DNA of 64,000 bases from Pseudomonas sp. stari2 (lineage in GTDB: Bacteria > Pseudomonadota > Gammaproteobacteria > Pseudomonadales > Pseudomonadaceae), in the NCBI RefSeq assembly GCF_040760005.1, contig NZ_CP099760.1, forward strand, positions 5,407,001 through 5,471,000, in the 5' to 3' direction. A program made the position numbers and the translations under genes. Position 1 is the stretch's first letter. Each line of letters begins with the position of its first letter. A model generated the notes under the pieces. The model worked only from the letters and a program-made list of their open reading frames with translations, did no database searches and was not told the origin of the DNA. Positions 54,778 through 63,056 of the stretch are shown here, piece after piece.

Positions 54778-56021
54778 ACATCGCCATCGTCGGCAGCGGG
54801 ATCGCGGGGCTGACCTGCGCCTACCTGCTCAATCGCCGACATGACGTCACAGTGTTCGAGGCCGGTGACTGGGTCGGCGGCCATACGCACACGGTGACAG
54901 TGACAGTGGACGGGCGTGATTACGCAGTCGACACCGGGTTCATCGTGTTCAATGACTGGACGTACCCGAACTTCATTCGCCTGCTCGGCCAATTGGGTGT
55001 GAGCAGCAAAGCTACCGAAATGAGTTTTTCGGTGACCGATCCGGACACTGGTCTGGAATACAACGGCAACAATCTCGACAGCCTCTTCGCCCAACGCAGC
55101 AATCTGTTGTCGCCGGGGTTCTGGGGCATGCTGCGCGACATCCTGCGCTTCAACAAGGAAGCCCGGCGCGATCTCGCCGAACAGCGGATCGCCAGCGACA
55201 CCACACTGGACGACTACCTCAAGGCCGGCGGCTACGGCGAGCGTTTCATCCTGCATTACATCGTGCCGATGGGCGCAGCGATCTGGTCGATGCCGATGGC
55301 CGAGATGCTGAGTTTTCCGCTGCAGTTCTTCGTGCGGTTCTTCGAGAACCACGGCTTGTTGTCGGTCAGCAATCGTCCGCAATGGCGAGTGATCGAGGGT
55401 GGCTCGAGTGCCTACCTCGCACCGCTGACCGCGTCATTCAAAGAGCGGATCCGCGTGAACTGCCCGGTAAACCGGATCGAACGCAACGAACACGGCGTGG
55501 TTATCCACAGCCCTGTCGGCATCGAGCACTTCGACAAAGTCGTGCTGGCCTGCCACAGCGATCAGGCATTGCGGCTGCTGGTCGATCCGAGCCGTGCCGA
55601 ACGAGAAATCCTCGGCGCCCTGCCCTACGCCGACAACGAAGTGGTGTTGCACACCGACACCCGCCTGTTGCCGACCCGCAAAAGGGCGTGGGCCAGCTGG
55701 AACTATCGCCTTGGCGGAGCCGGCCATACCCGGGCTGCCGTGACTTACGACATGAACATCCTGCAAGGCATCCAGAGCGACACCACATTCTGCGTCAGCC
55801 TCAATCAGAGCGCCGGCATCAGCCCGTCCAAAGTGCTTACCCGTTTCACTTATGCCCATCCGCAATTCAGCCTGGCGACAGTGGCGGCACAACAGCGCTG
55901 GGCGGAACTCGATGGGGCGCAACACACCCATTACTGCGGCGCGTACTGGGCCAATGGTTTTCATGAAGACGGCGTAGTCAGCGCTTTGCGCGTGGCCGCA
56001 GCGTTCGGAGAAAGCCTGTGA
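54774..56021 (+). CDS. Amine-oxidase-like flavoprotein (UfaD-type context)
   Basis: A 415-residue FAD protein. The turn is IAIVGSGIAGLTCAYLLNRR, then VFEAGDWVGGHTHT, and the C-terminal block is HYCGAYWANGFHEDGVVSAL. It is of the amine oxidase/phytoene desaturase group usually encoded with DUF1365 and a CFA-like methyltransferase. Similar enzymes take part in fatty acid desaturation toward furan fatty acids in alphaproteobacteria, as I recall. The start is GTG at 54774, overlapping the SDR stop. Its specific reaction here is inferred, not shown. Confidence 0.9.
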   Translation: MNIAIVGSGIAGLTCAYLLNRRHDVTVFEAGDWVGGHTHTVTVTVDGRDYAVDTGFIVFNDWTYPNFIRLLGQLGVSSKATEMSFSVTDPDTGLEYNGNNLDSLFAQRSNLLSPGFWGMLRDILRFNKEARRDLAEQRIASDTTLDDYLKAGGYGERFILHYIVPMGAAIWSMPMAEMLSFPLQFFVRFFENHGLLSVSNRPQWRVIEGGSSAYLAPLTASFKERIRVNCPVNRIERNEHGVVIHSPVGIEHFDKVVLACHSDQALRLLVDPSRAEREILGALPYADNEVVLHTDTRLLPTRKRAWASWNYRLGGAGHTRAAVTYDMNILQGIQSDTTFCVSLNQSAGISPSKVLTRFTYAHPQFSLATVAAQQRWAELDGAQHTHYCGAYWANGFHEDGVVSALRVAAAFGESL

Positions 56022-56833
56022 ACAGCGCGCTCTACAGCGGCTGGATCGCCCATCGGCGATTTGCCCCACGCCGTCATGAATTCCGCTACCGGATCGGACT
56101 GATCTATCTCGACCTGACCGAACAGGACGCCGTGCTGAAGCTGTCGCCGCTGGCGGGCGTGAGCCGCTTCGCGCCGTTCTCGTTTCGCGAGAGCGACTAC
56201 CTCAAGACCTTCACTGGTCGCGGTGTGCGGCTGATCGATGCGGTACGCCTGCTGGTCGGTAAAGCCCTCGGTCACGAGCCGCAGGGCTCGATCTGCCTGC
56301 TCACTCAGCCGCGCAGTTGGGGGCTGGCGTTCAACCCGGTGAGCTTCTTTTATTGCCACGAGACCGACGGGCAACTGGCGGCGATTCTCTGCGAAGTCAG
56401 CAACACGCCGTGGCGCGAGCGTTATCACTATGTGCTGCCGGCGCGAGCGCCGACCAACGTACGCGACTTCCACCAGCACTTCGCCGTGGCCAAGGCGTTT
56501 CACGTATCGCCATTCCTGCCGCCGGATCTGGAATACCGCATGAGCTTCAGCCCCGCCGCGCAAACCCTGGGTGTGCACATGGCCGACTGGCAGGGCGAAC
56601 ACAAACTGTTCGACGCCACACTCAACCTGAAACGCGAACCTCTCGTTCGACGCAACCTGCACCGGCATCTGTGGCGTTTTCCCTGGATGACCGCCAAGAC
56701 CGCCCTCGCGATCTATTGGCAGGCCCTGCGATTGCTGCTCAAGCGCACACCACTGTTTTCCCATCGGACGGCTGACGACAGCTTTCGAACCGCCACTGCG
56801 ACTCCCGAGGAGCACCGCCATGAAATCCTCTAG
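56018..56833 (+). CDS. DUF1365 protein
   Basis: A 271-residue protein with the DUF1365 pattern: LYSGWIAHRRFAPRRHEFRYRIGLIYLDL near the start, NPVSFFYCHETDG in the middle, and FHVSPFLPPDLEYRM. The start is GTG at 56018, overlapping the flavoprotein stop. It also overlaps the CFA-like gene by 14 bases. DUF1365 proteins nearly always accompany the flavoprotein and CFA-like methyltransferase, and their activity is unknown. Confidence 0.92.
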   Translation: MNSALYSGWIAHRRFAPRRHEFRYRIGLIYLDLTEQDAVLKLSPLAGVSRFAPFSFRESDYLKTFTGRGVRLIDAVRLLVGKALGHEPQGSICLLTQPRSWGLAFNPVSFFYCHETDGQLAAILCEVSNTPWRERYHYVLPARAPTNVRDFHQHFAVAKAFHVSPFLPPDLEYRMSFSPAAQTLGVHMADWQGEHKLFDATLNLKREPLVRRNLHRHLWRFPWMTAKTALAIYWQALRLLLKRTPLFSHRTADDSFRTATATPEEHRHEIL

Positions 56834-58094
56834 TGTTTCGGCCAGAGCCGCCATCCCGTTCAGTACCCACGGCATCACCGGTTCGCTGCTGCGCCGAGGT
56901 GTATTGCGCCAGCTCGCACAACTTAGGCATGGGCAACTGGTGGTGATCGAGGACGGCGAACGCCAAGTCTTCGGCACACCGGGCAGTGCGTTGCAGGGCG
57001 AAATTCATGTCCTCGATTCGGCGGTGTGGGGCATGGTCGCGGGTAACGGCTCGATCGGTGCCGGTGAAGCCTTTACTCATGGTTACTGGAGTTCACCAGA
57101 TCTGACGGCCGTGGTACGCATCTTCGTCAGCAATCTTGAGGTGCTCGACGGCATGGAGGGCGGACTGGCGAAAATCGGCCGGCCGCTGGTGCGCGGTCTG
57201 CATTGGCTCAACCGCAACACACGCAAGGGCTCGCAGAAAAACATCGCCGCGCACTACGACCTCGGCAACGATCTTTTCGAGCAGTTTCTCGACCCGACCA
57301 TGATGTATTCGGCAGCGCAATTCCTTAGCCCCGACGACAATCTGGAACAGGCACAACTGAACAAACTGGAACGGATCTGCCAAAAACTCGCACTCGAGCC
57401 CGGCGATCACCTACTGGAAATCGGCACCGGCTGGGGCAGCATGGCGCTGTATGCCGCGCAGCACTATGGCTGCAAAGTCACCACGACCACGCTGTCAAAA
57501 GAGCAATACGCGTTCACCGCCCGGCGCATTGAAAGCCTCGGCCTGCAGGACCGGGTGACGCTGCTGCTCAAGGACTACCGCGACCTCACCGGCCAGTACG
57601 ACAAACTGGTGTCGATCGAGATGATCGAGGCGGTCGGCCATCGTTTTCTGCCGACCTACTTCAAACAATGCGCGCACCTGCTCAAGAGCAACGGCCTGAT
57701 GCTGCTGCAAGCGATCACCATTCGGGACCAGCGTTACGAGCAGGCGAAACGCGGCGTAGATTTCATTCAGCGCTACATCTTCCCCGGCGGCGCCCTGCCC
57801 TGCGTGCAGAAGATGCTCGAAATCGTCAGCCGTGACACCGACATGAACCTGCTGCACATGGAAGATTTCGGCCTGCACTACGCCAGAACCCTTCGTTTAT
57901 GGCATGAGAACTTTCGCCATGCCCACGGCCGTCTGAGCGAATTGGGCTACGACGATTATTTCCTGCGGCTGTGGGAATTCTATCTGTGCTACTGCGAGGG
58001 CGGCTTCCTCGAACGCACCATCGGCACCGCGCAATTGCTGTTGGCCAAACCGGCGGCCATGCCGGCACCGTTGCTCGGACGCTTCGATGCTTGA
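56820..58094 (+). CDS. Cyclopropane-fatty-acid-synthase-like SAM methyltransferase (UfaM-like candidate)
   Basis: A 424-residue enzyme of the CFA synthase family. The SAM motif is LLEIGTGWGSMALYAAQHYG. Compared with E. coli CFA synthase by eye, Glu270 (E239), Tyr354 (Y317) and Cys392 (C354) are kept. The bicarbonate ligands Cys139 and His266 are replaced by Ala165 (MMYSAAQ) and Gln297 (MLLQAIT), and the His after the Glu (H240) is Ala. Without a normal bicarbonate site it probably does not close a cyclopropane ring. It may instead add a methyl group to an unsaturated phospholipid chain and leave a branched alkene, as UfaM does for furan fatty acids (inference). It overlaps both neighbours. 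Confidence 0.9.
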   Translation: MKSSSVSARAAIPFSTHGITGSLLRRGVLRQLAQLRHGQLVVIEDGERQVFGTPGSALQGEIHVLDSAVWGMVAGNGSIGAGEAFTHGYWSSPDLTAVVRIFVSNLEVLDGMEGGLAKIGRPLVRGLHWLNRNTRKGSQKNIAAHYDLGNDLFEQFLDPTMMYSAAQFLSPDDNLEQAQLNKLERICQKLALEPGDHLLEIGTGWGSMALYAAQHYGCKVTTTTLSKEQYAFTARRIESLGLQDRVTLLLKDYRDLTGQYDKLVSIEMIEAVGHRFLPTYFKQCAHLLKSNGLMLLQAITIRDQRYEQAKRGVDFIQRYIFPGGALPCVQKMLEIVSRDTDMNLLHMEDFGLHYARTLRLWHENFRHAHGRLSELGYDDYFLRLWEFYLCYCEGGFLERTIGTAQLLLAKPAAMPAPLLGRFDA

Positions 58095-58578
58095 GCGGAT
58101 CGCCAACGCGGTTCTGTTCCAGATCGGCTGGCTGGCCTGCGTGCTCGGCGGCAACAGCCTGTGGTTACTGGTGGCGCTGGCAGTGCTGGTGATTCATCTG
58201 AGCTGGATCAGCAGTTGGGCGGCAGAAGGCCGACTGATTCTCGGCGTGGTGATTCTGGGCACCGCCGTGGACAGTGGCCTGCGCGGTCTTGGCGTCTTTG
58301 AGTTCAAGGATCTGTCGCCGCTGATTCCGCTGTGGCTGATGTTGTTGTGGGCACTGCTCGCCACGACGTTGCGCCATTGCCTGCATTGGAGCGCCCGGCC
58401 ATGGTGGCTGGCGAGCGCGCTCGGGGCCGTCGGTGGCGCGTTGTCGTACTGCGCCGGTGGACGACTGGCCGGGGTGCAGTTTCCCTACGGCGAGTTACCG
58501 ACTTTGATCGGCATCGGCCTGTTGTGGGCGTTGCTGTTTCCGTTGTTGCACGTCTTGTCGCGGCGGCTGGTGCAGTAA
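58087..58578 (+). CDS. DUF2878 membrane protein
   Basis: A 163-residue inner-membrane protein with about five hydrophobic helices (NAVLFQIGWLACVLGG, LVALAVLVIHLSW, and others). It belongs to DUF2878, a family of unknown function. It overlaps the CFA-like gene by eight bases and is the last gene of the light operon. Perhaps it moves or anchors the lipid product (inference). Confidence 0.88.
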   Translation: MLERIANAVLFQIGWLACVLGGNSLWLLVALAVLVIHLSWISSWAAEGRLILGVVILGTAVDSGLRGLGVFEFKDLSPLIPLWLMLLWALLATTLRHCLHWSARPWWLASALGAVGGALSYCAGGRLAGVQFPYGELPTLIGIGLLWALLFPLLHVLSRRLVQ

Positions 58579-58630
58579 TCGTCCGTCAGGGCTTTCACAC
58601 GCGCGCGGGTCACTGCCGTACACTGCGCCC

Positions 58631-58939
58631 ATGAAAACCATTCCCCTCCAGCCAATCGACGACGAGCCCGCCGTCACCTGTTCGACTTGCGCGGCCTGCT
58701 GCTGTCAGCTCGAAGTCATGCTGATCACCGACACGGGTGTGCCCGAGCGCTATATCGATACCGATGAGTGGGGTGGGGAGGTCATGCTGCGTCTGGACGA
58801 CGGCTGGTGCGCGGCACTGGATCGCGACACGATGATGTGCACCATCTACGAAAAACGTCCGCTGATCTGCCGCGAATTCGAAATGGGTGCACCGGAATGC
58901 ATCGACGAACGCCAGGGAATCGCCACGGCGTATCGCTGA
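58631..58939 (+). CDS. YkgJ-family cysteine cluster protein
   Basis: A 102-residue protein with the Cys-rich metal motif CSTCAACCC near residue 17, a later Cys in GWCAALD and CTIYEKRPLICREFEMG. The YkgJ family is thought to bind zinc or an Fe-S cluster. Function unknown. It starts 52 bases after the DUF2878 gene and could be read through from the operon. Confidence 0.9.
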   Translation: MKTIPLQPIDDEPAVTCSTCAACCCQLEVMLITDTGVPERYIDTDEWGGEVMLRLDDGWCAALDRDTMMCTIYEKRPLICREFEMGAPECIDERQGIATAYR

Positions 58940-58943
58940 ATAC

Positions 58944-58971
58944 AAAAAAGGAGCGCTTGGCGCTCCTTTTT
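58944..58971. terminator. Bidirectional terminator between ykgJ-like gene and pagL
   Basis: AAAAAAGGAGCGC, loop TTG, GCGCTCCTTTTT. A clear end for the plus-strand genes and for pagL. Confidence 0.9.
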
Positions 58972-58979
58972 CATGGGTC

Positions 58980-59498
58980 TTACAACGGCAACGTGTAGTG
59001 CAGCGAGTAGCTTTCTACCCCGTCGTTGTTGCTGCTCAGGCCAGCGTTGGAATAGTGCGTGGCCCTGATTCCGATTTCATGCCCGCCATTGAATCGCAGG
59101 CCGAAACCGATGCGGTCTTCGAACTGGAAGGCTCCACCGATATTGTTGTCTTCGTACTGGGTGTTGGAGAACAACGCCACCCCGATCCCTGCTTCGACGT
59201 AGGGTTTGACCGACTGACCGGCGAATTCGTAAACAAAAACCGGCGAGAACGAAAGACTGTTGTTGCTGGAGGTCTTGTCACCTTCCCAGTAAGTGTAGGC
59301 GCCGCTCCAGTAACCGGTCAGGCGACCGACATCGCTTTGCAGCCAGCTCTTGTCCCAGTCGAAATTCATCCCCAGGCGATAGGTCATCGTTGAATCGCTG
59401 GTGGCGCCAACCCCGAATTCCACGCCAGCGGCCTGTGCAGTAAAACTTTGCCCCATCAGTGCGGCCGCAATCGCGGCCAAGCAGAATAGTCGCTTCAC
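58980..59498 (-). CDS. pagL: Lipid A 3-O-deacylase PagL
   Basis: A 172-residue outer-membrane beta-barrel enzyme that removes the 3-linked acyl chain of lipid A. Signal peptide residues 1-23 end at AQA. The C-terminal part has the catalytic His-Ser pair in THYSNAGLS, and the protein ends with an aromatic-rich strand (YSLHYTLPL). The start codon is GTG at 59498, with AAGGAAG upstream. It lies downstream of murI, with a 111-base gap. Confidence 0.93.
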   Translation of the reverse strand: MKRLFCLAAIAAALMGQSFTAQAAGVEFGVGATSDSTMTYRLGMNFDWDKSWLQSDVGRLTGYWSGAYTYWEGDKTSSNNSLSFSPVFVYEFAGQSVKPYVEAGIGVALFSNTQYEDNNIGGAFQFEDRIGFGLRFNGGHEIGIRATHYSNAGLSSNNDGVESYSLHYTLPL

Positions 59499-59609
59499 GT
59501 TGAAACTTCCTTTTCCGGAACGATCGTTTGGTTTTTAGGTAACTCAGCGGTATAGAAATCGGCGCTTAAACAGAAGTTCACCCGATATTCGGGTTATTTC
59601 ACAATCTTT

Positions 59610-60401
59610 TTACAAGTGGAAGCGTTGCACATCGCCAGGCGTTTGTCCCAGCAACGGCAGAATGTTTTTCAAGGATTGCGGATCGGCGCTGGTCCAGAAT
59701 CTGGCGGAGCGATTCGGGCCGACAGCAAGCAGATCGCGCTCGGCCAGCAGGCGCTGAAGTTGCCGGGCCACGGCGGCGCCGGTGTCGATCAGGCTGATGT
59801 CGTTGGGGAGCATCGTCTTGAGCAGCGGTTTGAGGAACGGATAGTGGGTGCAGCCAAGAATGATCGTGTCGCAACCCGCGCCCAGCAGCGGTTCGACATA
59901 GCGGTGAAGCAGCTCGCGCAACTCGGCGCTGTGCAGGTCGCCGCTTTCGATCAGCTCCACCAGTCCCGGGCATGGCTGGGTGATGACCCGGATATCGGTG
60001 GCAAAACGGTCGAGCAAAGCCGCGAACTTCGCGCTCTGCAGGGTGCCGGTGGTGGCGAGGACGCCGACCACGCCGCTGCGTGTCGCCGCAGCTGCCGGCT
60101 TGACCGCCGGCTCCATGCCGACAATCGGCCAGTCGGGAAAATCACGCCGCAAATCGGCAACGCCGGCCACGGTCGCGGTATTGCAAGCAATCACCAACGC
60201 CTTGGCGCCCTGCTCGCGGAAAAAACCGGCCATCACGCTGCAACGCTGGCGAATGAATTCCGGGGTTTTCTCACCGTAAGGAATGTGCCCGCAATCGCCG
60301 AGGTACAGCAGCGATTCATTGGGCAGCAGATGCTGGATTTCCGCCAGTACCGACAGGCCACCGACGCCGGAATCGAATACGGCGATCGGCGCCTCACGCA
60401 T
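59610..60401 (-). CDS. murI: Glutamate racemase
   Basis: A 263-residue enzyme that makes D-glutamate for peptidoglycan. The two catalytic Cys lie in [11 protein letters not shown] and ILGCTHYPF, and the start has [12 protein letters not shown] placed the start at 60401 ([12 protein letters not shown]). The open frame extends 24 residues upstream into moeB. The gene overlaps moeB by eight bases and belongs to the hemA-prfA-prmC-moeB-murI run. Confidence 0.96.
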   Translation of the reverse strand: MREAPIAVFDSGVGGLSVLAEIQHLLPNESLLYLGDCGHIPYGEKTPEFIRQRCSVMAGFFREQGAKALVIACNTATVAGVADLRRDFPDWPIVGMEPAVKPAAAATRSGVVGVLATTGTLQSAKFAALLDRFATDIRVITQPCPGLVELIESGDLHSAELRELLHRYVEPLLGAGCDTIILGCTHYPFLKPLLKTMLPNDISLIDTGAAVARQLQRLLAERDLLAVGPNRSARFWTSADPQSLKNILPLLGQTPGDVQRFHL

Positions 60402-61149
60402 GGTGCGAACCACAGACGCTGCATCCCGGATCACGCTTGACCCGCAGCTCACGGAATCGCGAGCCCAGCGCATCGATCAACAGCAGACGCCCCACAAGTG
60501 GCTCGCCGAAACCCGCCAGCAGCTTCAAGGCTTCCAGCGCTTGCAGGCTGCCGACCAGACCCACCAGCGGCCCGACCACGCCGGCTTCGCTGCAAGTCAG
60601 TTCGGCTTCGCTGCCGTGACCGTACAGGCAGTGATAGCAAGGGCTCTCGGCGCGACGCGGATCGAACACCGACAGTTGTCCTTCGAGGCGGATCGCCGCG
60701 CCGCTGACCAGCGGTTTGCGCGCCGCCACACACGCGGCGTTGACCGCTTCGCGGGTGGAGAAATTGTCCGAGCAGTCGAGCACCAGATCCACTGCTGCCA
60801 CGGCAGCGGAGAGAGAATCCTCGTCCAGCGCCTGGCGATGGGGCACCAGTTGAATTTCGGGATTGATCGCGCTCAGGCGCTTGAGCGCCGAGTCGACCTT
60901 GGTCATGCCGACGCTGTCGGTGTCGTGGATGATCTGGCGTTGCAGGTTGGTCAGGTCGACCGTGTCAAAATCCGCCAGATGCAACTCGCCGACACCCGCC
61001 GCCGCCAGATACAAGGCAACCGGAGCGCCGAGACCGCCGAGGCCGACGATCAGTACGCGGCTGTCCTTAAGCTTCAACTGGCCATCGATGTCGATGTGTT
61101 GCAGGAGAATCTGCCGACTGTAGCGCAACAATTCCTGATCATTCAGCAC
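60394..61149 (-). CDS. moeB: Molybdopterin-synthase adenylyltransferase MoeB
   Basis: A 251-residue ThiF/HesA-type E1-like enzyme that adenylates the C-terminus of MoaD. The nucleotide turn is [22 protein letters not shown]. Zn ligands are in CYHC and the late CSVC, and [10 protein letters not shown] is conserved. It overlaps prmC by seven bases. It could serve thiamine or another sulfur carrier as well, but the placement is the usual moeB one. Confidence 0.93.
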   Translation of the reverse strand: MLNDQELLRYSRQILLQHIDIDGQLKLKDSRVLIVGLGGLGAPVALYLAAAGVGELHLADFDTVDLTNLQRQIIHDTDSVGMTKVDSALKRLSAINPEIQLVPHRQALDEDSLSAAVAAVDLVLDCSDNFSTREAVNAACVAARKPLVSGAAIRLEGQLSVFDPRRAESPCYHCLYGHGSEAELTCSEAGVVGPLVGLVGSLQALEALKLLAGFGEPLVGRLLLIDALGSRFRELRVKRDPGCSVCGSHHA

Positions 61150-61973
61150 GGCAGGCGCCCCAGGCTGATCCGTTGATGGCCGCCCAGATCGGTGCGGCTG
61201 TGGACTTCTTCAAAACCTTGCGTCAGCAACAGATCGCGCACGGCTTCGGCTTGATCATAGCCGTGTTCGAGCATCAGCCAGCCACCGGCCTCCAGATGGG
61301 CCGGCGCCTGGGCGATGATCAGACGCAGATCGTCGAGCCCGTCGATGCCGGCCACCAGGGCGCTTTCCGGTTCGAAACGCACATCGCCTTCCACCAGATG
61401 CGGATCGGCGGCGCGGATGTACGGCGGGTTGCTGATGATCAGCTCGAAACGCTTGCCCTCGAGTGCGCTGAACCAGTGACTGCTGAGCACCGTGGCGTTG
61501 TCCAGGTGCAGACGCTGACGGTTGCGCTCGGCCAGGGCCACGGCTTCCAGCACGCGATCCACCGCAGTGACGTTCCATGCCGGACGCTCACTGGCCAGGG
61601 CCAGGGCAATCGCCCCGCTGCCGGTGCCGAGGTCGAGAACCTTGGCCGGGGTCGCCGGCAGCAATTCCAGTGCGGCTTCCACCAGCAGTTCGGTGTCCGG
61701 GCGCGGAATCAGCGTGTGCGGCGCGACTTCCAGATCCAGCTTCCAGAATCCTTGCTGGCCCAGAATGTAGGCCACCGGCTCGCCGCTGCGGCGGCGTTGC
61801 AGGTATTCGGTGAAGACCAGCACGGCTTCGCTCGGCACGATGCGTTCGGGCCAGGTGTGGAGAAAACTGCGGGACTTGCCCAGTGCCGCAGCGAGGAGCA
61901 GTTCGGCATCCAGGCGTGCGGTGGGCGAGTCCGGCAGTTCGGCGGCGCGCAACAGGCTGGCGATGATGGTCAT
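61143..61973 (-). CDS. prmC: Peptide chain release factor N5-glutamine methyltransferase
   Basis: A 276-residue methyltransferase that modifies the Gln of the GGQ loop of RF1 and RF2. The SAM motif is VLDLGTGSGAIALALAS and the catalytic NPPY is at about residue 181. It directly follows prfA without a gap, linking it to its substrate gene. Confidence 0.96.
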   Translation of the reverse strand: MTIIASLLRAAELPDSPTARLDAELLLAAALGKSRSFLHTWPERIVPSEAVLVFTEYLQRRRSGEPVAYILGQQGFWKLDLEVAPHTLIPRPDTELLVEAALELLPATPAKVLDLGTGSGAIALALASERPAWNVTAVDRVLEAVALAERNRQRLHLDNATVLSSHWFSALEGKRFELIISNPPYIRAADPHLVEGDVRFEPESALVAGIDGLDDLRLIIAQAPAHLEAGGWLMLEHGYDQAEAVRDLLLTQGFEEVHSRTDLGGHQRISLGRLPC

Positions 61974-63056
61974 TTATTCACCTATCGCTGCCAGTTGGTC
62001 GGCCTGGTATTCGGCCAGCAACGGTTCGATCACCGCTTCGACGCCACCGGCGAGGATTTCGTCGAGGGAATACAGGGTCAGATTGACGCGGTGGTCGGTG
62101 ACCCGGCCCTGGGCAAAGTTATAGGTGCGGATACGCTCGGAGCGGTCACCGGAACCCACCAGCAATTTACGTTCGCTGGCGATGGCGTTCGCCGCCGCCG
62201 TGGTCTGCTGGTCGTTGAGCTTGGCTGACAGCCAGGCCATCGCCCGTGCACGGTTCTTGTGCTGGGAACGTTCTTCCTGGCACTCGACCACGATGCCGGT
62301 CGGCAAGTGGGTAATACGGATCGCCGAATCGGTCTTGTTGACGTGCTGACCACCGGCCCCGGAGGAACGGTAGGTGTCGACGCGCAAGTCCGCCGGGTTG
62401 ATCTCGATCGCTTCCTGCTCGTCGGGCTCCGGCAACACAGCCACGGTGCAAGCGGACGTGTGGATGCGGCCCTGGGATTCGGTGGCCGGCACGCGCTGTA
62501 CGCGGTGGGCACCGGACTCGAACTTCAGCTTGCCGTAGACATTGTCGCCTTCGACCCGGGCGATGACTTCTTTATAGCCGCCGTGCTCGCCTTCGTTCTC
62601 CGAGAGGATTTCCACGCGCCAGCCGCGCTTTTCGGCATAGCGCGAGTACATGCGGAACAGGTCGCCGGAGAAGATCGCCGCCTCGTCGCCACCGGTGCCG
62701 GCGCGGATTTCGAGGAACACGTTGCGCCCGTCGTTGGGGTCCTTGGGCAGCAGCATGCGCTGCAACGTGGCTTCCAGCTCGACGAGTTGCTCTTTGGTTT
62801 CGCGGACTTCTTCCACGGCCATTTCGCGCATGTCCGGGTCGCCGTCCTTGAGCAGTGCCTGTGCGCCTTCCAGATCGGCCTGAGCCTTGAGCAGCTGTTT
62901 ATAGGCTTCGACGACCGGCTCGACTTCGGCGTATTCCTTGGAATAGGCGCGGAATTTGGTCTGGTCGGAAATGACTTCAGCGTCGCCGAGCAGCGCCGTC
63001 AGTTCCTCGAAACGGTCCTGGAGGATATCCAGCTTATTGAGCAGTGACGCTTTCAT
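61974..63056 (-). CDS. prfA: Peptide chain release factor 1
   Basis: A 360-residue release factor that reads UAG and UAA. The GGQ motif is in [10 protein letters not shown] (around residue 233). The codon-reading segment ([16 protein letters not shown]) includes the PxT-type region. The start overlaps the hemA stop (ATGA). It is in an operon with hemA and prmC. Confidence 0.98.
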   Translation of the reverse strand: MKASLLNKLDILQDRFEELTALLGDAEVISDQTKFRAYSKEYAEVEPVVEAYKQLLKAQADLEGAQALLKDGDPDMREMAVEEVRETKEQLVELEATLQRMLLPKDPNDGRNVFLEIRAGTGGDEAAIFSGDLFRMYSRYAEKRGWRVEILSENEGEHGGYKEVIARVEGDNVYGKLKFESGAHRVQRVPATESQGRIHTSACTVAVLPEPDEQEAIEINPADLRVDTYRSSGAGGQHVNKTDSAIRITHLPTGIVVECQEERSQHKNRARAMAWLSAKLNDQQTTAAANAIASERKLLVGSGDRSERIRTYNFAQGRVTDHRVNLTLYSLDEILAGGVEAVIEPLLAEYQADQLAAIGE

